A stretch of 64,000 bases of DNA from JANXZS01 sp963797255 (GTDB taxonomy: Bacteria > Acidobacteriota > Terriglobia > Terriglobales > Acidobacteriaceae): contig CAWCOV010000012.1 of NCBI GenBank assembly GCA_963797255.1, forward strand, positions 598,997-662,996. The letters run 5' to 3'. The translations under genes were made by a program, and so were the position numbers. Positions 27,221 to 36,312 of the stretch are shown in pieces. Under the pieces are notes generated by a model that worked only from the letters and a program-made list of their open reading frames with translations, was not told the origin of the DNA and ran no database searches. How positions within the stretch are numbered: position 1 is the first letter of the stretch; each line of letters starts with the position of its first letter.

Positions 27221-28501
27221 GTGGAGCTGCTAAATCTCGAGAAGTTCAAATCGGAAGTACACAAGACCCTGATCTCGAAGCTGGATCTGGAGAAGCTGTC
27301 GCGCGTCAACTCCACCCAGGCAAGGTCGGCCGTAGCCGGCATGGTCAACGAGATTATCAAGGAACAGAAAGTTCCCCTCAGCCTGGTAGAACAGGAAAAG
27401 CTCCAGGCAGAATTGCTGGACGAAGTCTTTGGGCTGGGCCCGCTTGAGCCACTTCTTGCCGATCCAAAAATCTCGGACATCCTGGTCAATGACAAAAACC
27501 ACGTGTTTATCGAGCGTGGTGGAATTCTTGAGAGGGTGGAAACGTCGTTCCGCGACGATCGCCATCTCTTGCAGATCATCGACCGCATTGTTTCGCGCGT
27601 CGGACGCAGGGTGGACGAATCTTCTCCCATGGTCGATGCCCGCCTCCCTGACGGTTCCCGCGTGAATGCGATTATTCCGCCATTGGCACTCGACGGGCCG
27701 GCCTTATCCATCCGTCGCTTTGGAACAGGTCCATTAGCTGCGAATCAATTGGTGCAGTTGAAGAGCATCTCTGCGGAAATGATGGAGATGCTTGCTGCAG
27801 CGGTGCGCGCGCGAATCAGCATCCTTGTCTCAGGCGGTACCGGCGCTGGTAAAACGACGTTTCTTAATATCCTGTCTCAATATGTTCCGAAGACCGAGCG
27901 TCTTGTCACGATTGAGGACGCGGCTGAGCTGCAATTGGCGCAGTCGAACATCGTCCGCTTGGAGACTCGTCCTCCCAACGTAGAAGGGCAGGGCGCGATC
28001 CGCCAACGGCAACTATTGATTAATAGTCTGCGTATGCGTCCCGATCGAATCATCATCGGAGAGGTCCGCGGCGAGGAAGCCTTTGACATGCTGCAGGCGA
28101 TGAACACGGGTCACGAAGGATCGATGACCACGATTCACGCCAATACCCCCCGCGACGCTCTGAGCAGGTTGGAGTCGATGGTGGCGATGACCAACTTCAA
28201 TCTGCCGGAAAAGACGGTTCGTCAGCAGATGGCATCTGCAATCACCATCATCGTCCAGGTCTCACGTATGAGCGATGGTTCGCGTAAAGTGGTCAGCATT
28301 TCCGAGATCACCGGCATGGAAGAGAACGTGATCAGCATGCAGGAGATCTTCAGTTTCAATCGCAAAGGTATTGGGCCGGACGGAAGGGTAATCGGCGTAT
28401 TTCAGCCGAGCCGCATTCGTCCTAAATTCCTCGAGCAGCTCCGCATGTCGGGCATTTTTCTATCGCCTAACTTGTTCGAGCAAACCCTGGAAGTTAACTA
28501 A
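27221..28501 (+). CDS. tadA: Tad pilus secretion ATPase TadA/CpaF
   Basis: 426 residues from a GTG. A hexameric cytoplasmic ATPase that powers Flp pilus extension and retraction. Conserved blocks: GPLEPLLADPKISDILVN, Walker A GGTGAGKTT (about residue 205), ATIEDAAELQL-type Asp box, Walker B RIIIGEVRGEEA, and the His box TGHEGSMTTIHANTP. Length is standard for CpaF. It sits between tadZ and tadB with short gaps in one operon. Confidence 0.95.
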   Translation: MELLNLEKFKSEVHKTLISKLDLEKLSRVNSTQARSAVAGMVNEIIKEQKVPLSLVEQEKLQAELLDEVFGLGPLEPLLADPKISDILVNDKNHVFIERGGILERVETSFRDDRHLLQIIDRIVSRVGRRVDESSPMVDARLPDGSRVNAIIPPLALDGPALSIRRFGTGPLAANQLVQLKSISAEMMEMLAAAVRARISILVSGGTGAGKTTFLNILSQYVPKTERLVTIEDAAELQLAQSNIVRLETRPPNVEGQGAIRQRQLLINSLRMRPDRIIIGEVRGEEAFDMLQAMNTGHEGSMTTIHANTPRDALSRLESMVAMTNFNLPEKTVRQQMASAITIIVQVSRMSDGSRKVVSISEITGMEENVISMQEIFSFNRKGIGPDGRVIGVFQPSRIRPKFLEQLRMSGIFLSPNLFEQTLEVN

Positions 28502-28517
28502 AAGAAGGCTGGAAGAA

Positions 28518-29489
28518 ATGTTATTGGTTCTGGTGCTTGTGTTCTCTGGAGTTTTCGCGGTCTTCACCTTGCTCATGCTAGCGCGTGGGGCGGGAGCGTC
28601 TCAGCAGACCAAGCAGGTTCTCGCCACACTGGATTCGGCCTTGGCTACAAACCGGGCAACGCCGAGAGACCAGATTGTGGATGTGCGCAAGACTGAACTA
28701 TTCAGCGCAATACCATGGATCAATCGCTGGCTCCTCAAAATTGAAGTGGCACCTCGTTTGCGGAGTCTGCTTTATCAAGCGAATCTAAAGTGGACTGTGG
28801 GAGGCTTGCTTCTCATGTGCCTGGCCTGCTTTATGGTTCCCTTCTATTTGATCTATCAGCGAACGGATGCCATTTTTCTCGCCTTGCTGATGGGATTGCT
28901 CCTGGGCTTTATCCCGATTTTCTTCGTCCTTCACAAGCGTAAAAAGCGCTTCGGCCAGTTTGAGCAGGATTTACCCGAGGCCCTCGATCTGATAGTCACG
29001 GCACTTCGGGCCGGTCATAGCCTTGTAGGAGCTCTTGGACTTGTTGCTAAAGAAGTTCGTGATCCCATCGGCGGTGAGTTCAGAGTCTGCTTTGACGAGC
29101 AGAATTATGGACTGGAACTGAGAACAGCGATGGAGAACATGATCACACGCATGCCGCTCCAGGATTTGAGAATCGTTTCAACGGCGATTTTGATACAGAA
29201 GGAAAGCGGCGGAAACCTCGCAGAAGTTTTGGATAAGACAGCTCATGTCATTCGAGAACGATTTCGTTTGAAGCGGGAAGTTCGTGTCTACACCGCACAA
29301 GGGCGTATGACGGGATGGATTTTATCCTTCCTCCCGATTCTGCTCGGAATTGGTTTGTACTTGCTGAACCCGGATACGATGAGCCTTTTGTGGAAACGAC
29401 CGATCGGCATCAAGCTTCTTTATACGGCAGGCACGATGACGATTGTGGGTGCGTTGATCATTCGCAAAATCGTCAATCTGGATGTTTAG
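28518..29489 (+). CDS. tadB: Tad inner-membrane platform protein TadB
   Basis: 323 residues with GspF-type organisation: an N-terminal span (2-22), a pair of spans around 95-140, a cytoplasmic helical T2SF domain (FEQDLPEALDLIVTALRAGHSLVGAL; DLRIVSTAILIQKESGGNLAEVLDK) and two C-terminal spans. It partners with TadC as the membrane platform that TadA acts on. 16 nt after tadA, with its own purine-rich ribosome site. Confidence 0.93.
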   Translation: MLLVLVLVFSGVFAVFTLLMLARGAGASQQTKQVLATLDSALATNRATPRDQIVDVRKTELFSAIPWINRWLLKIEVAPRLRSLLYQANLKWTVGGLLLMCLACFMVPFYLIYQRTDAIFLALLMGLLLGFIPIFFVLHKRKKRFGQFEQDLPEALDLIVTALRAGHSLVGALGLVAKEVRDPIGGEFRVCFDEQNYGLELRTAMENMITRMPLQDLRIVSTAILIQKESGGNLAEVLDKTAHVIRERFRLKREVRVYTAQGRMTGWILSFLPILLGIGLYLLNPDTMSLLWKRPIGIKLLYTAGTMTIVGALIIRKIVNLDV

Positions 29490-29498
29490 AGGGGATTT

Positions 29499-30563
29499 AT
29501 GGGACTGGCGATATTTTCATTTTTGGTAGTTTTCCTGCTCATTGGGAGTGGAGGCCTTGTCCTGTTCTATCGGGAGGAGGTACTTCAACGCCTCTCAACG
29601 GTGATTGCTCCGAGAAGAGCTTCTGAGGGAGGCCTGAAGAACACACTCCAGCAAACCGGATACCAATTGATCTCGCGAGCGGAGAAGGTTCTTCCGAAAA
29701 CTCAGGCTGAGGTGTCGGTAGCCCAGAAGCGGCTGATTCGCGCAGGCTATCGAAAAGACTCAGCAGTAAAGTATTTTTATGGCGCCAAGGTTTTGCTTCC
29801 TGTGTCACTCTGTCTCTTGGCGCTGGTATCGGGCCTGGGGCGTCAAAGCCCACTTTTTGTGTATGCATTCGCTCTTGGTGTTGGATTTCTGGCTCCGGAC
29901 TTCTGGCTGGGACAGAGAATTACAACTCGCCAGAACCGAATTCGGCGCGGATTACCGGATGTTCTTGATTTGCTTGTAATTTGTATTGAGGCAGGACTGG
30001 GTATCGACCAGGCAACGGCGCGGACCACGGAAGAACTGCAATTGGCTCAGCCCGCGCTCAGTGACGAGTTGGGCATTGTTGTTTTGGAGCAACGCGCTGG
30101 ACGCCCTCGTTCCGAGGCGTGGAAGAACTTTGCGGACAGGTGCGACGTCGAGAGTATTCGCAATCTGGTTTCAGTGTTGGCCCAGTCGGAGCAATTCGGG
30201 ACCAGCATTGCGAAGACGCTTCGTACCCATTCCGATGGTTTAAGGACCAAGCGCCGTCAGGAAGTGGAGGAGCAAGCGGCCAAGACCACCGTGAAGCTGG
30301 TCTTTCCGCTTGTTCTGTTTATCTTTCCCTCCATCTTCCTGGTAACTCTGGGCCCTGCCGTAATCATTATGATGGAAGGCTTTAAGAAATACTTTAAATT
30401 AGAAAGAAGGGAGAATCGACGTGGAAAATGTCACGATTATCAGGGTTGTTGCCGGCGTTTTGTTCGTTATAGTGCTCATCATTTTGATTCAACGCCGTCG
30501 CACTCGGATTCGCTAGCAACTGCTCAAATGCGGTATTTGGCTCCGGGTCGATTCGTAAAATAG
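29499..30563 (+). CDS. tadC: Tad inner-membrane platform protein TadC
   Basis: The open frame gives 354 residues. The GspF-type core (RGLPDVLDLLVICIEAGLGIDQA; LVSVLAQSEQFGTSIAKTLRTHSDGLRTKRRQ) ends with a span and MEGFKKYFKLERR near residue 308. This is where TadC proteins usually stop. The last 45 or so residues are unlike any TadC tail and are read out of frame over a small ORF (30421-30516) that has its own strong ribosome site. A lost stop or a single-base indel near 30410 is likely. Partner of TadB, 9 nt downstream of it. Confidence 0.92.
   Translation: MGLAIFSFLVVFLLIGSGGLVLFYREEVLQRLSTVIAPRRASEGGLKNTLQQTGYQLISRAEKVLPKTQAEVSVAQKRLIRAGYRKDSAVKYFYGAKVLLPVSLCLLALVSGLGRQSPLFVYAFALGVGFLAPDFWLGQRITTRQNRIRRGLPDVLDLLVICIEAGLGIDQATARTTEELQLAQPALSDELGIVVLEQRAGRPRSEAWKNFADRCDVESIRNLVSVLAQSEQFGTSIAKTLRTHSDGLRTKRRQEVEEQAAKTTVKLVFPLVLFIFPSIFLVTLGPAVIIMMEGFKKYFKLERRENRRGKCHDYQGCCRRFVRYSAHHFDSTPSHSDSLATAQMRYLAPGRFVK
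30421..30516 (+). CDS. Small single-span membrane protein overlapping the tadC end
   Basis: 31 residues from a GTG with AGGGAG 8-9 nt upstream, in a frame different from tadC. It reads MENVTIIRVVAGVLFVIV (span) followed by LIILIQRRRTRIR, i.e. one hydrophobic helix with a strongly basic cytoplasmic tail. It is too short for usual calling thresholds. Position at the end of the Tad platform operon suggests an accessory role or a quality-control microprotein. No function is assigned. Confidence 0.6.
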   Translation: MENVTIIRVVAGVLFVIVLIILIQRRRTRIR

Positions 30564-30569
30564 GGGTTT

Positions 30570-30593
30570 CCCCAGCGAGCACGCTTGCTGGGG
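30570..30593 (+). terminator. GC-rich hairpin after tadC
   Basis: CCCCAGC pairs with GCTGGGG around a 10-nt loop. It lacks a U-run, so it may end the first Tad operon weakly, protect the mRNA 3' end, or be a pause site before the next promoter at 30668. Confidence 0.5.
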
Positions 30594-30667
30594 GATCCCG
30601 ACACAGAGTCGTTCCTGCGATGTTTCATCGCGGGTGCAGTGGAGTTCGCTCAGCATCACTAAAGTAC

Positions 30668-30683
30668 TGGTTGTGGGTTTGCA
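30668..30683 (+). promoter_or_regulatory. Sigma-54 promoter ahead of the DUF192-PilZ-TadE-TadG genes
   Basis: TGGTTG-TGGGT-TTGCA has exact GG-N10-GC spacing. Transcription would start near 30695, leaving a leader of about 110 nt before the ATG at 30806 that contains three small hairpins. Confidence 0.65.
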
Positions 30684-30747
30684 AGAAAGCGAAGAATTCT
30701 GTCGACTTTCAGCATCAGGAAAGCTGCCTTGGCGGTTTAGGTAAAGC

Positions 30748-30800
30748 ACGAAGCGTGAAAAATTAGCCCGTTAGACCGGGTACTCGCCGAAAGCGGGAGA
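30748..30800 (+). other. Structured leader with three tandem hairpins
   Basis: CACG-aag-CGTG (30748-30758), CCCG-ttagac-CGGG (30768-30781) and CTCgCC-gaaagc-GGGAG (30784-30800) follow one another, the last ending 5 nt before the start codon and containing the GGGAG ribosome site. The start region could therefore be occluded by structure. It does not match a riboswitch class I know, including c-di-GMP types. Confidence 0.4.
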
Positions 30801-30805
30801 TTGAA

Positions 30806-31219
30806 ATGGAACGACGGATTTACTGCGTATACAACCAAACACGCGAATGCTTTCTCGGCCTGAAGGTGACTCCAGCCGATACGACCTTTTCGCGCTTGAA
30901 AGGGCTCATTGGCCGGCTCAAACTCAAGTTTGATGAAGGCATATGGGTGGTGCCATCCAGCGGCATACACACCCTGGGGGTTCTTTTTCCGTTGGATTTG
31001 ATCTACCTGGACAAGAATTTCCGGGTGATCCATGTAATCGAATACTTTCCGAGTTTCCGCATCGCGCCGCTTAGAACACAGGCTGCGAGTGTATTGGAAT
31101 TACCGACACACACTATCTATTCATCGCAAACGCAGCCCGGGGATCAACTGGTGATCTGCAAAGCAGAGGAGATGGAGAGCCAGTTGAAAAGAGACAAAGC
31201 TTCGCAGTTGAGCGGCTAG
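30806..31219 (+). CDS. DUF192 protein in the Tad locus
   Basis: 137 residues with the DUF192 core: GLIGRLKLKFDEGIWVVPS, the HTLGVLFPLDLIYLD block and VLELPTHTIYSSQTQPGD. DUF192 proteins are small beta-fold domains of unknown activity, often exported; here no signal peptide is seen. The ribosome site lies within a predicted leader hairpin. It starts the operon carrying PilZ, TadE-like and TadG-like genes, and a second DUF192 occurs at 39088, so a role in pilus biogenesis is inferred from context only. Confidence 0.82.
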   Translation: MERRIYCVYNQTRECFLGLKVTPADTTFSRLKGLIGRLKLKFDEGIWVVPSSGIHTLGVLFPLDLIYLDKNFRVIHVIEYFPSFRIAPLRTQAASVLELPTHTIYSSQTQPGDQLVICKAEEMESQLKRDKASQLSG

Positions 31220-31249
31220 GTCTTATGCACGAACGCCACCGGGGGATGT

Positions 31250-31822
31250 ATGTCACTGAAGAGCTTTTTCCGAGACCTGTTATCGCAAGACCGCCGGAGA
31301 AGTGACCGGCAACGAATTCCACAACTAGTGGCGTTTTACTGGGATGGTGGTGCTCCGGTTGCACATGGGGTAAGGGATATTAGTCCATCGGGACTTTATT
31401 TACTGACAGAAGGACGTTGGTACCCGGGTACGATGGTCATGTTAACCCTGCAAAAGAACGGGGAAGTGGTTGCCGGATCTGAACAATCGATCGCGGTAGA
31501 AGCCAAGGTGATACGATCCGGCGATGATGGTGTAGGCTTGGCGTTCGTTCTTCCGGAGCGGCGGAAGGGATCCGATAAGGAGGGTCCCATGGGAAGTCTG
31601 GTAGACAAGAAAACCCTGCTCAGCTTTTTAGAGAAGTCAAGGAACGGCTTGAGCGAAAAGGGTCAAGCACTCATTGAATACGCCCTCATACTGCCTTTTA
31701 TTTTCCTGCTGATCATCAATCTGGTAAATTTTGGCGGTTTCTTCTTCGCCTGGATCACGGTGGCGAATGCCGCAAGAGCTGGAGCGGATTACGCCGATCA
31801 TGGGCGGTGCATCGGTCGGTAG
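31250..31822 (+). CDS. PilZ domain protein running in frame into a TadE-like pilin start
   Basis: 190 residues as written. Residues 10-110 form a PilZ domain with the c-di-GMP motif RRRSDR then RDISPSG, so it should bind c-di-GMP. The frame continues from Met114 (31589) into the start of a TadE-like minor pilin with GQALIEYALILPF and one membrane span, then ends prematurely at DHGRCIGR. AAGGAGGG just before Met114 is a strong ribosome site, and a TAA in another frame lies beside it, so PilZ and TadE may be separate genes fused by indels. The alternative is a genuine c-di-GMP-sensing pilin fusion. Confidence 0.75.
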   Translation: MSLKSFFRDLLSQDRRRSDRQRIPQLVAFYWDGGAPVAHGVRDISPSGLYLLTEGRWYPGTMVMLTLQKNGEVVAGSEQSIAVEAKVIRSGDDGVGLAFVLPERRKGSDKEGPMGSLVDKKTLLSFLEKSRNGLSEKGQALIEYALILPFIFLLIINLVNFGGFFFAWITVANAARAGADYADHGRCIGR

Positions 31823-32137
31823 GCTCCTGCATCTCCGACCGGTCCGGCCGTCTATCAACGTTGTGATGCAAGGAGATTTCATCTTTGCCCAACTGCAGGT
31901 AGCCTGGTGGTGAATATTTGCCAGAACAACAATGGGACTCTCTACGAATCTGACATGGCTCCTGCACCGCGCCCGCCGATCCAGAGGCCAGCTACTTCTG
32001 TGCTCACGTCTGTGGACGTGACGTACACTTATCAGCCATATATCTCAGCGGCTTCAATTATCCCAGTCTGAACATCTACACGACGCTTCCGCCGACCACA
32101 ATTCATCGTGCGGCTGTCGATAAGGTCGATCCAATGA
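31589..32137 (+). pseudogene. TadE-like minor pilin, several frameshifts
   Basis: From the ATG at 31589 the TadE N-terminus (EKGQALIEYALILPF, then the span) is followed by family-like segments in changing frames: IMGGASVG, SPTGPAVYQ, EISSLPNC, SLVVNICQNNNGTLYESD, VDVTYTYQPY, FNYPSLNIYTTLPPTTIH. Removing about six single extra bases and one 2-base repeat (GC near 32055) restores a continuous protein ending at a TGA that overlaps the next gene's ATG. TadE-type pseudopilins are cleaved by the prepilin peptidase and support pilus assembly. As written it is non-functional. Confidence 0.72.
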
Positions 32138-32590
32138 GAAATCACTTGCACAAGCTGGTGGAAAAAGGACGAGGGCAGCACCCTTATCGAGTTCGCTCTT
32201 ATCGGATTTACGTTCATCATCCTGTTGTTGAGCGTGGTTGAGATGGGGCGAATGCTGCTCGTGTATACCACGATCGCAAATGCAGCCCGGGCGGGAGCAA
32301 GATACGCCATTGTCCACGGCGGCGAACGCACGGGAAGCGGGATTGACGGGCCGAGCGGTCCGACCTGCCCTTGCGCGCAGGTGGACAAAGTCGTAACAAG
32401 CTTTGCCAGCGCCGGACTCGTCACCACCAGTAATCTGACCATCACGGTGGAATATCCGGATGGCACCAATACCGCGGGATCCCGTGTGACCGTAAAGGTT
32501 ATGTATCCCTACGATCCATTGATCAGGTTCTTTAATTCCATGTTGGGAACTACGATGGGCACCGTCTCCGAAGGAATAGTCACATTTTGA
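32134..32590 (+). pseudogene. TadE-like minor pilin, one frameshift near the start
   Basis: ATG at 32134 reads MRNHLHKLVEK, then one extra G in the AAAAAGGA run shifts the frame. After it, DEGSTLIEFALIGFTF and a hydrophobic span lead into EMGRMLLVYTTIANAARAGARYA, the TadE hallmark, and a roughly 95-residue extracytoplasmic part ending at 32590. GSTLIEFAL is the prepilin cleavage region (Glu at +5). Total length about 151 residues fits the family. The length is 1 modulo 3, consistent with a single inserted base. Confidence 0.75.
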
Positions 32591-32601
32591 GGAGCATCAC
32601 T

Positions 32602-34122
32602 ATGCGAGAAAAAGGTGAAGAAGGTCAGGCCATAGTTCTCGTAGCTCTGGCAATGGGCATCTTCCTGCTCGGCGCCGTTGGGCTTGCAGTCGATGGATCT
32701 CACCTCTACTCACAACGCCAGATGGCTCAAGCCGCGGCGGACTCCGCGGCCATAGCGGGCATCATGAGCATATTCCATGGCACGAATACCTCGGGCACAG
32801 CCGCATTCTCCACGGGAAGCTCGTTCACTTGCACGACGACTGACGCGAAAACTCCCTGCGTGTATGCGGCCAAGAATGGCTTTGGCACCACGTGCAAGCG
32901 ATACGGTTACGATCGACTTCCCAACATCAGCCCCCGGTGTGGCTCTCTCGGGCTCATTTGCAGTAAATCTCGTCCGTGCCACCGTGCAACGCAAAGTGGA
33001 TACAACCCTGATGCGGATGTTGAGCCCGACGTCTTTTACCACCGTGACAGCAACGGCGACGGCGGCCATCGTCGACGTCTTTGCGCCAATTCCGATTATC
33101 GTGCTGCACCCAACGCTCGATGATGCGTTCCAGTTGCAAGGCAATCCTGCGATTCACGATCTGCGGAGGGCCGTCCAAGAGCATTCAGGTCAATTCCGGC
33201 AATCGACGGAGGCTTCCCACCTCGCAGGCAGCGCAACCATCGATCTCTCGCACGCCGGACCAAAGGATTTGCTGGGGACTGCACGTTAGGGACGGGTGCA
33301 GATTTTGGGGTGTACGGATCCAACCAGCGTACGCCAACAGCGCGCAATGTGAGCCTGGGCTCCACAGGACATTACATTCAGCCCGCCTCGCCTATCAGGG
33401 ATCCCCTTCCAGTGTTGCCGCACCCCCGGTCCCTGCAACTTGCGGCAGCACAAGCATAGCCTCGTCGGCTGGCGTCGGGTATCTGCCCATCCTCGGCCGG
33501 ATCGCATGGCTGTACTGTCCTAACGTCCGGGGTTGTATCCGACCGGCCTTAGATCTTTCCAATACGACGGTTCTAATGAAGCCGGGAATCTACTACATGC
33601 AAACCGGTGGTTTCGAGTTGTGCGGCGAACTGCAACTTAACGACGGTTACTGGGTTTGTCGACGGTGCCGGCGGCACCAATACGGGATGGGATGGAACGA
33701 CTGCGGGCGGCGGGGTTCTGGTTTACAACTCAGGGATCCGGACCGGTCAACGTCGGGTCCAACGGCTCGGTATACATGGTTGGCTCGCCTGCACGGCTCA
33801 GTTTATAAAGGCATTCTGTTTTTTGAAGATCGCTCTGCTCCTGCGAACGTCTCTCCGCCGATCAAGAATGCGAATTCGCTCGGCGGAGGTGGTGCAATGA
33901 CTCTGATCGGGACGCTCTATTTCACAAACACGTTGGCCACGACTGACTGCGACTCCCTCCCATTACCAGGAGCTTCGCATCTCGGGAAATTCAGGCAGCG
34001 GCACGCTGATTCAAGGCGAGATTATCGCGGATTCGCTGACGTTGGGCGGTGGCGGCGGCATCACGATGAATCTCAATCCTGCTGCCACTCTGATTGTTCC
34101 GCAGGTAGCATTGGTGCAGTAG
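32602..34122 (+). pseudogene. TadG-like pilus protein, multiple frameshifts
   Basis: The ATG at 32602 has GGAG 7 nt upstream. The first frame carries GEEGQAIVLVALAMGIFLLGAVGLAVDGSHLYSQRQ-like sequence (written here in part), the TadG N-terminal span, then AQAAADSAAIAGIM. Conserved text continues in shifting frames: SDTVTIDFPTSAPGVAL, NPAITICGGPSKS, ADFGVYGSNQRTP, LDLSNTTVLMKPGIYYM, GTLYFTN, and finally GTLIQGEIIADSLTLGGGGG before the TAG at 34120. Several joins are fixed by removing one base. Restored length would be about 505 residues, of the surface-exposed TadG kind that anchors the pilus. Broken as written. Confidence 0.75.
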
Positions 34123-34144
34123 GCCAGTACATTTATGTGGAGTT

Positions 34145-34176
34145 CGAAAGGATCAGCTCGCGAGCTGATCCTTTCG
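34145..34176 (+). terminator. Perfect 32-bp palindrome after the TadG-like gene
   Basis: The two 16-bp halves are exact reverse complements (half-site CGAAAGGATCAGCTCG). As RNA this folds to a 14-bp stem with a 4-nt loop. It lies 22 bp after the TadG stop and faces the end of the TonB-like gene, so it can terminate transcription from both sides, though U-runs are short. Confidence 0.7.
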
Positions 34177-34323
34177 CATTTGGATCCAGCGCGCTCTGCA
34201 ACGTGAGGGCTCGAACGGCGGAGAGACTGGGATACAGCCGGGCTTCCTTTGGCGATCCATTCTCGGGGAACGCGCCAGTATCGGCAGCTTCTTGAGTTCG
34301 TACTCAGCTTGGGATGGCCAATC

Positions 34324-35956
34324 CTACTGTGCAGGGTCTGGAATAATCAGGAGAACTTCTACCATTGCCGTCTGTCCATTCTGTTGGGCGGGCCTGAAGT
34401 TCCACTCCTGCAGACTGGCCAGCAGGAACGTTGACTGTGGGCACTCCGGAGGAAACACGACGGCGAGTTTCTCGAAATGCCCCTGCACATTTACAAAACC
34501 GTGCACCATGATGGCGTCAGAATTGAAATCTTCCTCTTTGAGGTTGGGCCGCACGATGTCGTAGGGCCATGGCGCCTCGGGGCGAGTAACAACTCCTGAA
34601 GTGGCAACTTCGACTGTTCGTGGCACGGAGTACTGCAGAATCCAGTTCTTTGGCAGGCCAACGTGTAAATAAACGGTGTAGGCCAACCTGCCGCTCCAAA
34701 TGCCGACGGTTTCCGGATATTTTTCAGACAGGGAGGGGCCGACGATAACCATTCCGAAGCTTCCATCCCTTGGCAGCTTGATGTGAGTGGTGGCTGGTGC
34801 GCCGCCCGCTTCCGAACCAATTCCTGCTCCCTGGTTTCCATTGTTGGTACCAACCTGGCCGCCCGTTCCGCCTCCAGAGCCGAGGCCCGGGATTACCAGT
34901 GCCGGCCTGGTCGCCGGAACCGGCCTTTTCCCCGGAACCACCGCTGGCCGTCTCGTTGCCATTTTGCCCTGAACCGCGCTTGTCGCCCGAACCTTGTCCG
35001 CTGCCTGATCCATTTTGGACGCTGGGAGAATTGCCACTGCCGGACTGCAAAGATCCCTGTGTTTGTCCCGCAGCCAGTCCACCTGAGGTGACCGTGTGAG
35101 CTGTTTGATTGACCTCGGGCAGCGCTATGGTTCCTTCTTTAATCTGGAAATCCGAAAGAGACATTACCCGTGCCGGTGTCGGCGCGCCAGCAGGACGTGC
35201 CACGGTTTGTGGGACAGATGCCTGTTGCGGTCCGCGAACGACGATCGGGGAAGTGGTGCTGGGGAGTGGGGCTGGAGTCTTGGTCAAGAAAACTGTGGAA
35301 GAAACGGCGATGTCGGCGAGTTCCATTTCGTGGTTTGGACGAATAAGAGCGGGCCGAACATTGGTCGCAGTTACTTCCTGCGGAGGTGGAGGAACAACTC
35401 TCACCACGGGCAAATCCTGCGGCGACCATAAGAGGATGGCAGGAATCGGCGTCGGATGAAGCAGCAGGGTATTAGGAGGAATGTCGGGTTGCACCAAGGT
35501 TTGAGGAGCAGGAATCTTCGGTGCAATTTCCTGGGATGCCGTCGCGGCCGCAGGGCTGCCGCCTGATTGATTGGAATTGTCTGCGGCTTGAGTTCCGGGA
35601 TAAACGGCGCCGCCTCCGCCTCCACCCGATCGCGGTTTTGGGGGCGGTTCCTCCCAGCGCAGATTCATCAGGCGCACCGTGAACCGATCAGACGTTGAAT
35701 GTTCCTGGATCCGCGGCCCGTGCTTGAGGGCATATCCGATCAGGCCGATTGCAACAACATGGAACAGAATCGAGAACAGGTAAGACGAGGGTTCCCTCTT
35801 GGGATCCGGTATGTCATGAAAGAGCGTGATGGTTCTTGAAGATCGCATCTTCGGGTGAACTCCCACTGCTTGGCGCTGCGGCGTCCAGCTTCCACCGTTT
35901 TTCCGAACGTTTGAGAGGTTTTCGATCGTTTTCTTACTGGGGCCCGTGAGATGCAT
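34324..35956 (-). pseudogene. TonB-like energy-transduction protein, one frameshift
   Basis: Two overlapping frames on the minus strand (35956-34724 and 35082-34324) make one protein of about 543 residues. It has an N-terminal membrane span (SYLFSILFHVVAIGLIGYAL, near residue 60), a Pro-rich then Gly/Ser/Gln-rich periplasmic linker, and a C-terminal TonB-like domain ending VQGHFEKLAVV ... LLASLQEWNFRPAQQNGQ. The join lies near 34885-34890; removing one base restores NPGLGSGGGTGG. An ATG at 35848 is an alternative start. A sigma-54-type promoter lies upstream at 36084-36069. It probably links inner-membrane energy or tension to the outer-membrane secretin or receptors. Confidence 0.78.
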
Positions 35957-36068
35957 TAATGGAACTATTTCACGGGACAGTGCAACGTGAAAGCACAGGC
36001 GGGTAACCGATAGGGATCACTCCGCTTGCAGTGACGGTATTTTTAGTCAAAATCACTCAACGGAAGTT

Positions 36069-36084
36069 TGCAATTTACTAACCA
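36069..36084 (-). promoter_or_regulatory. Sigma-54 promoter of the TonB-like gene
   Basis: On the minus strand: TGGTTA-GTAAA-TTGCA with exact GG-N10-GC spacing, about 110 nt before the start at 35956. It is divergent from the cpaB promoter in the same 356-bp intergenic region, which holds no gene. Confidence 0.62.
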
Positions 36085-36242
36085 TTCGCGGGCACCCTAA
36101 GCCTCAGCAAGATGGAACGGAGTCGACCGTACGTGTCAACCTGACTACACAGGGGTGGCGGTTGGTATACAGACGTTCACACTTTGGCCAAATTCTTCTC
36201 CTCTAATGGGCTGATTCGGCGGCACAATGGTTTTCACTCATT

Positions 36243-36258
36243 TGGCACAAAAATTGCC
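36243..36258 (+). promoter_or_regulatory. Sigma-54 promoter of cpaB-cpaC
   Basis: TGGCAC-AAAAA-TTGCC is essentially the consensus -24/-12 element, 54 nt before the cpaB ATG; transcription would start near 36269. The best match of the five in the window. Confidence 0.82.
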
Positions 36259-36312
36259 ATCAACTACCGTAAGGCGTAACTGGCCAACCGCCAGATCGAA
36301 TAGGTCCCCTGA

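Noticed and set aside
30690..30805. c-di-GMP riboswitch ahead of DUF192/PilZ
   Set aside because: The conserved GEMM core and receptor sequence are missing; only generic hairpins are seen.
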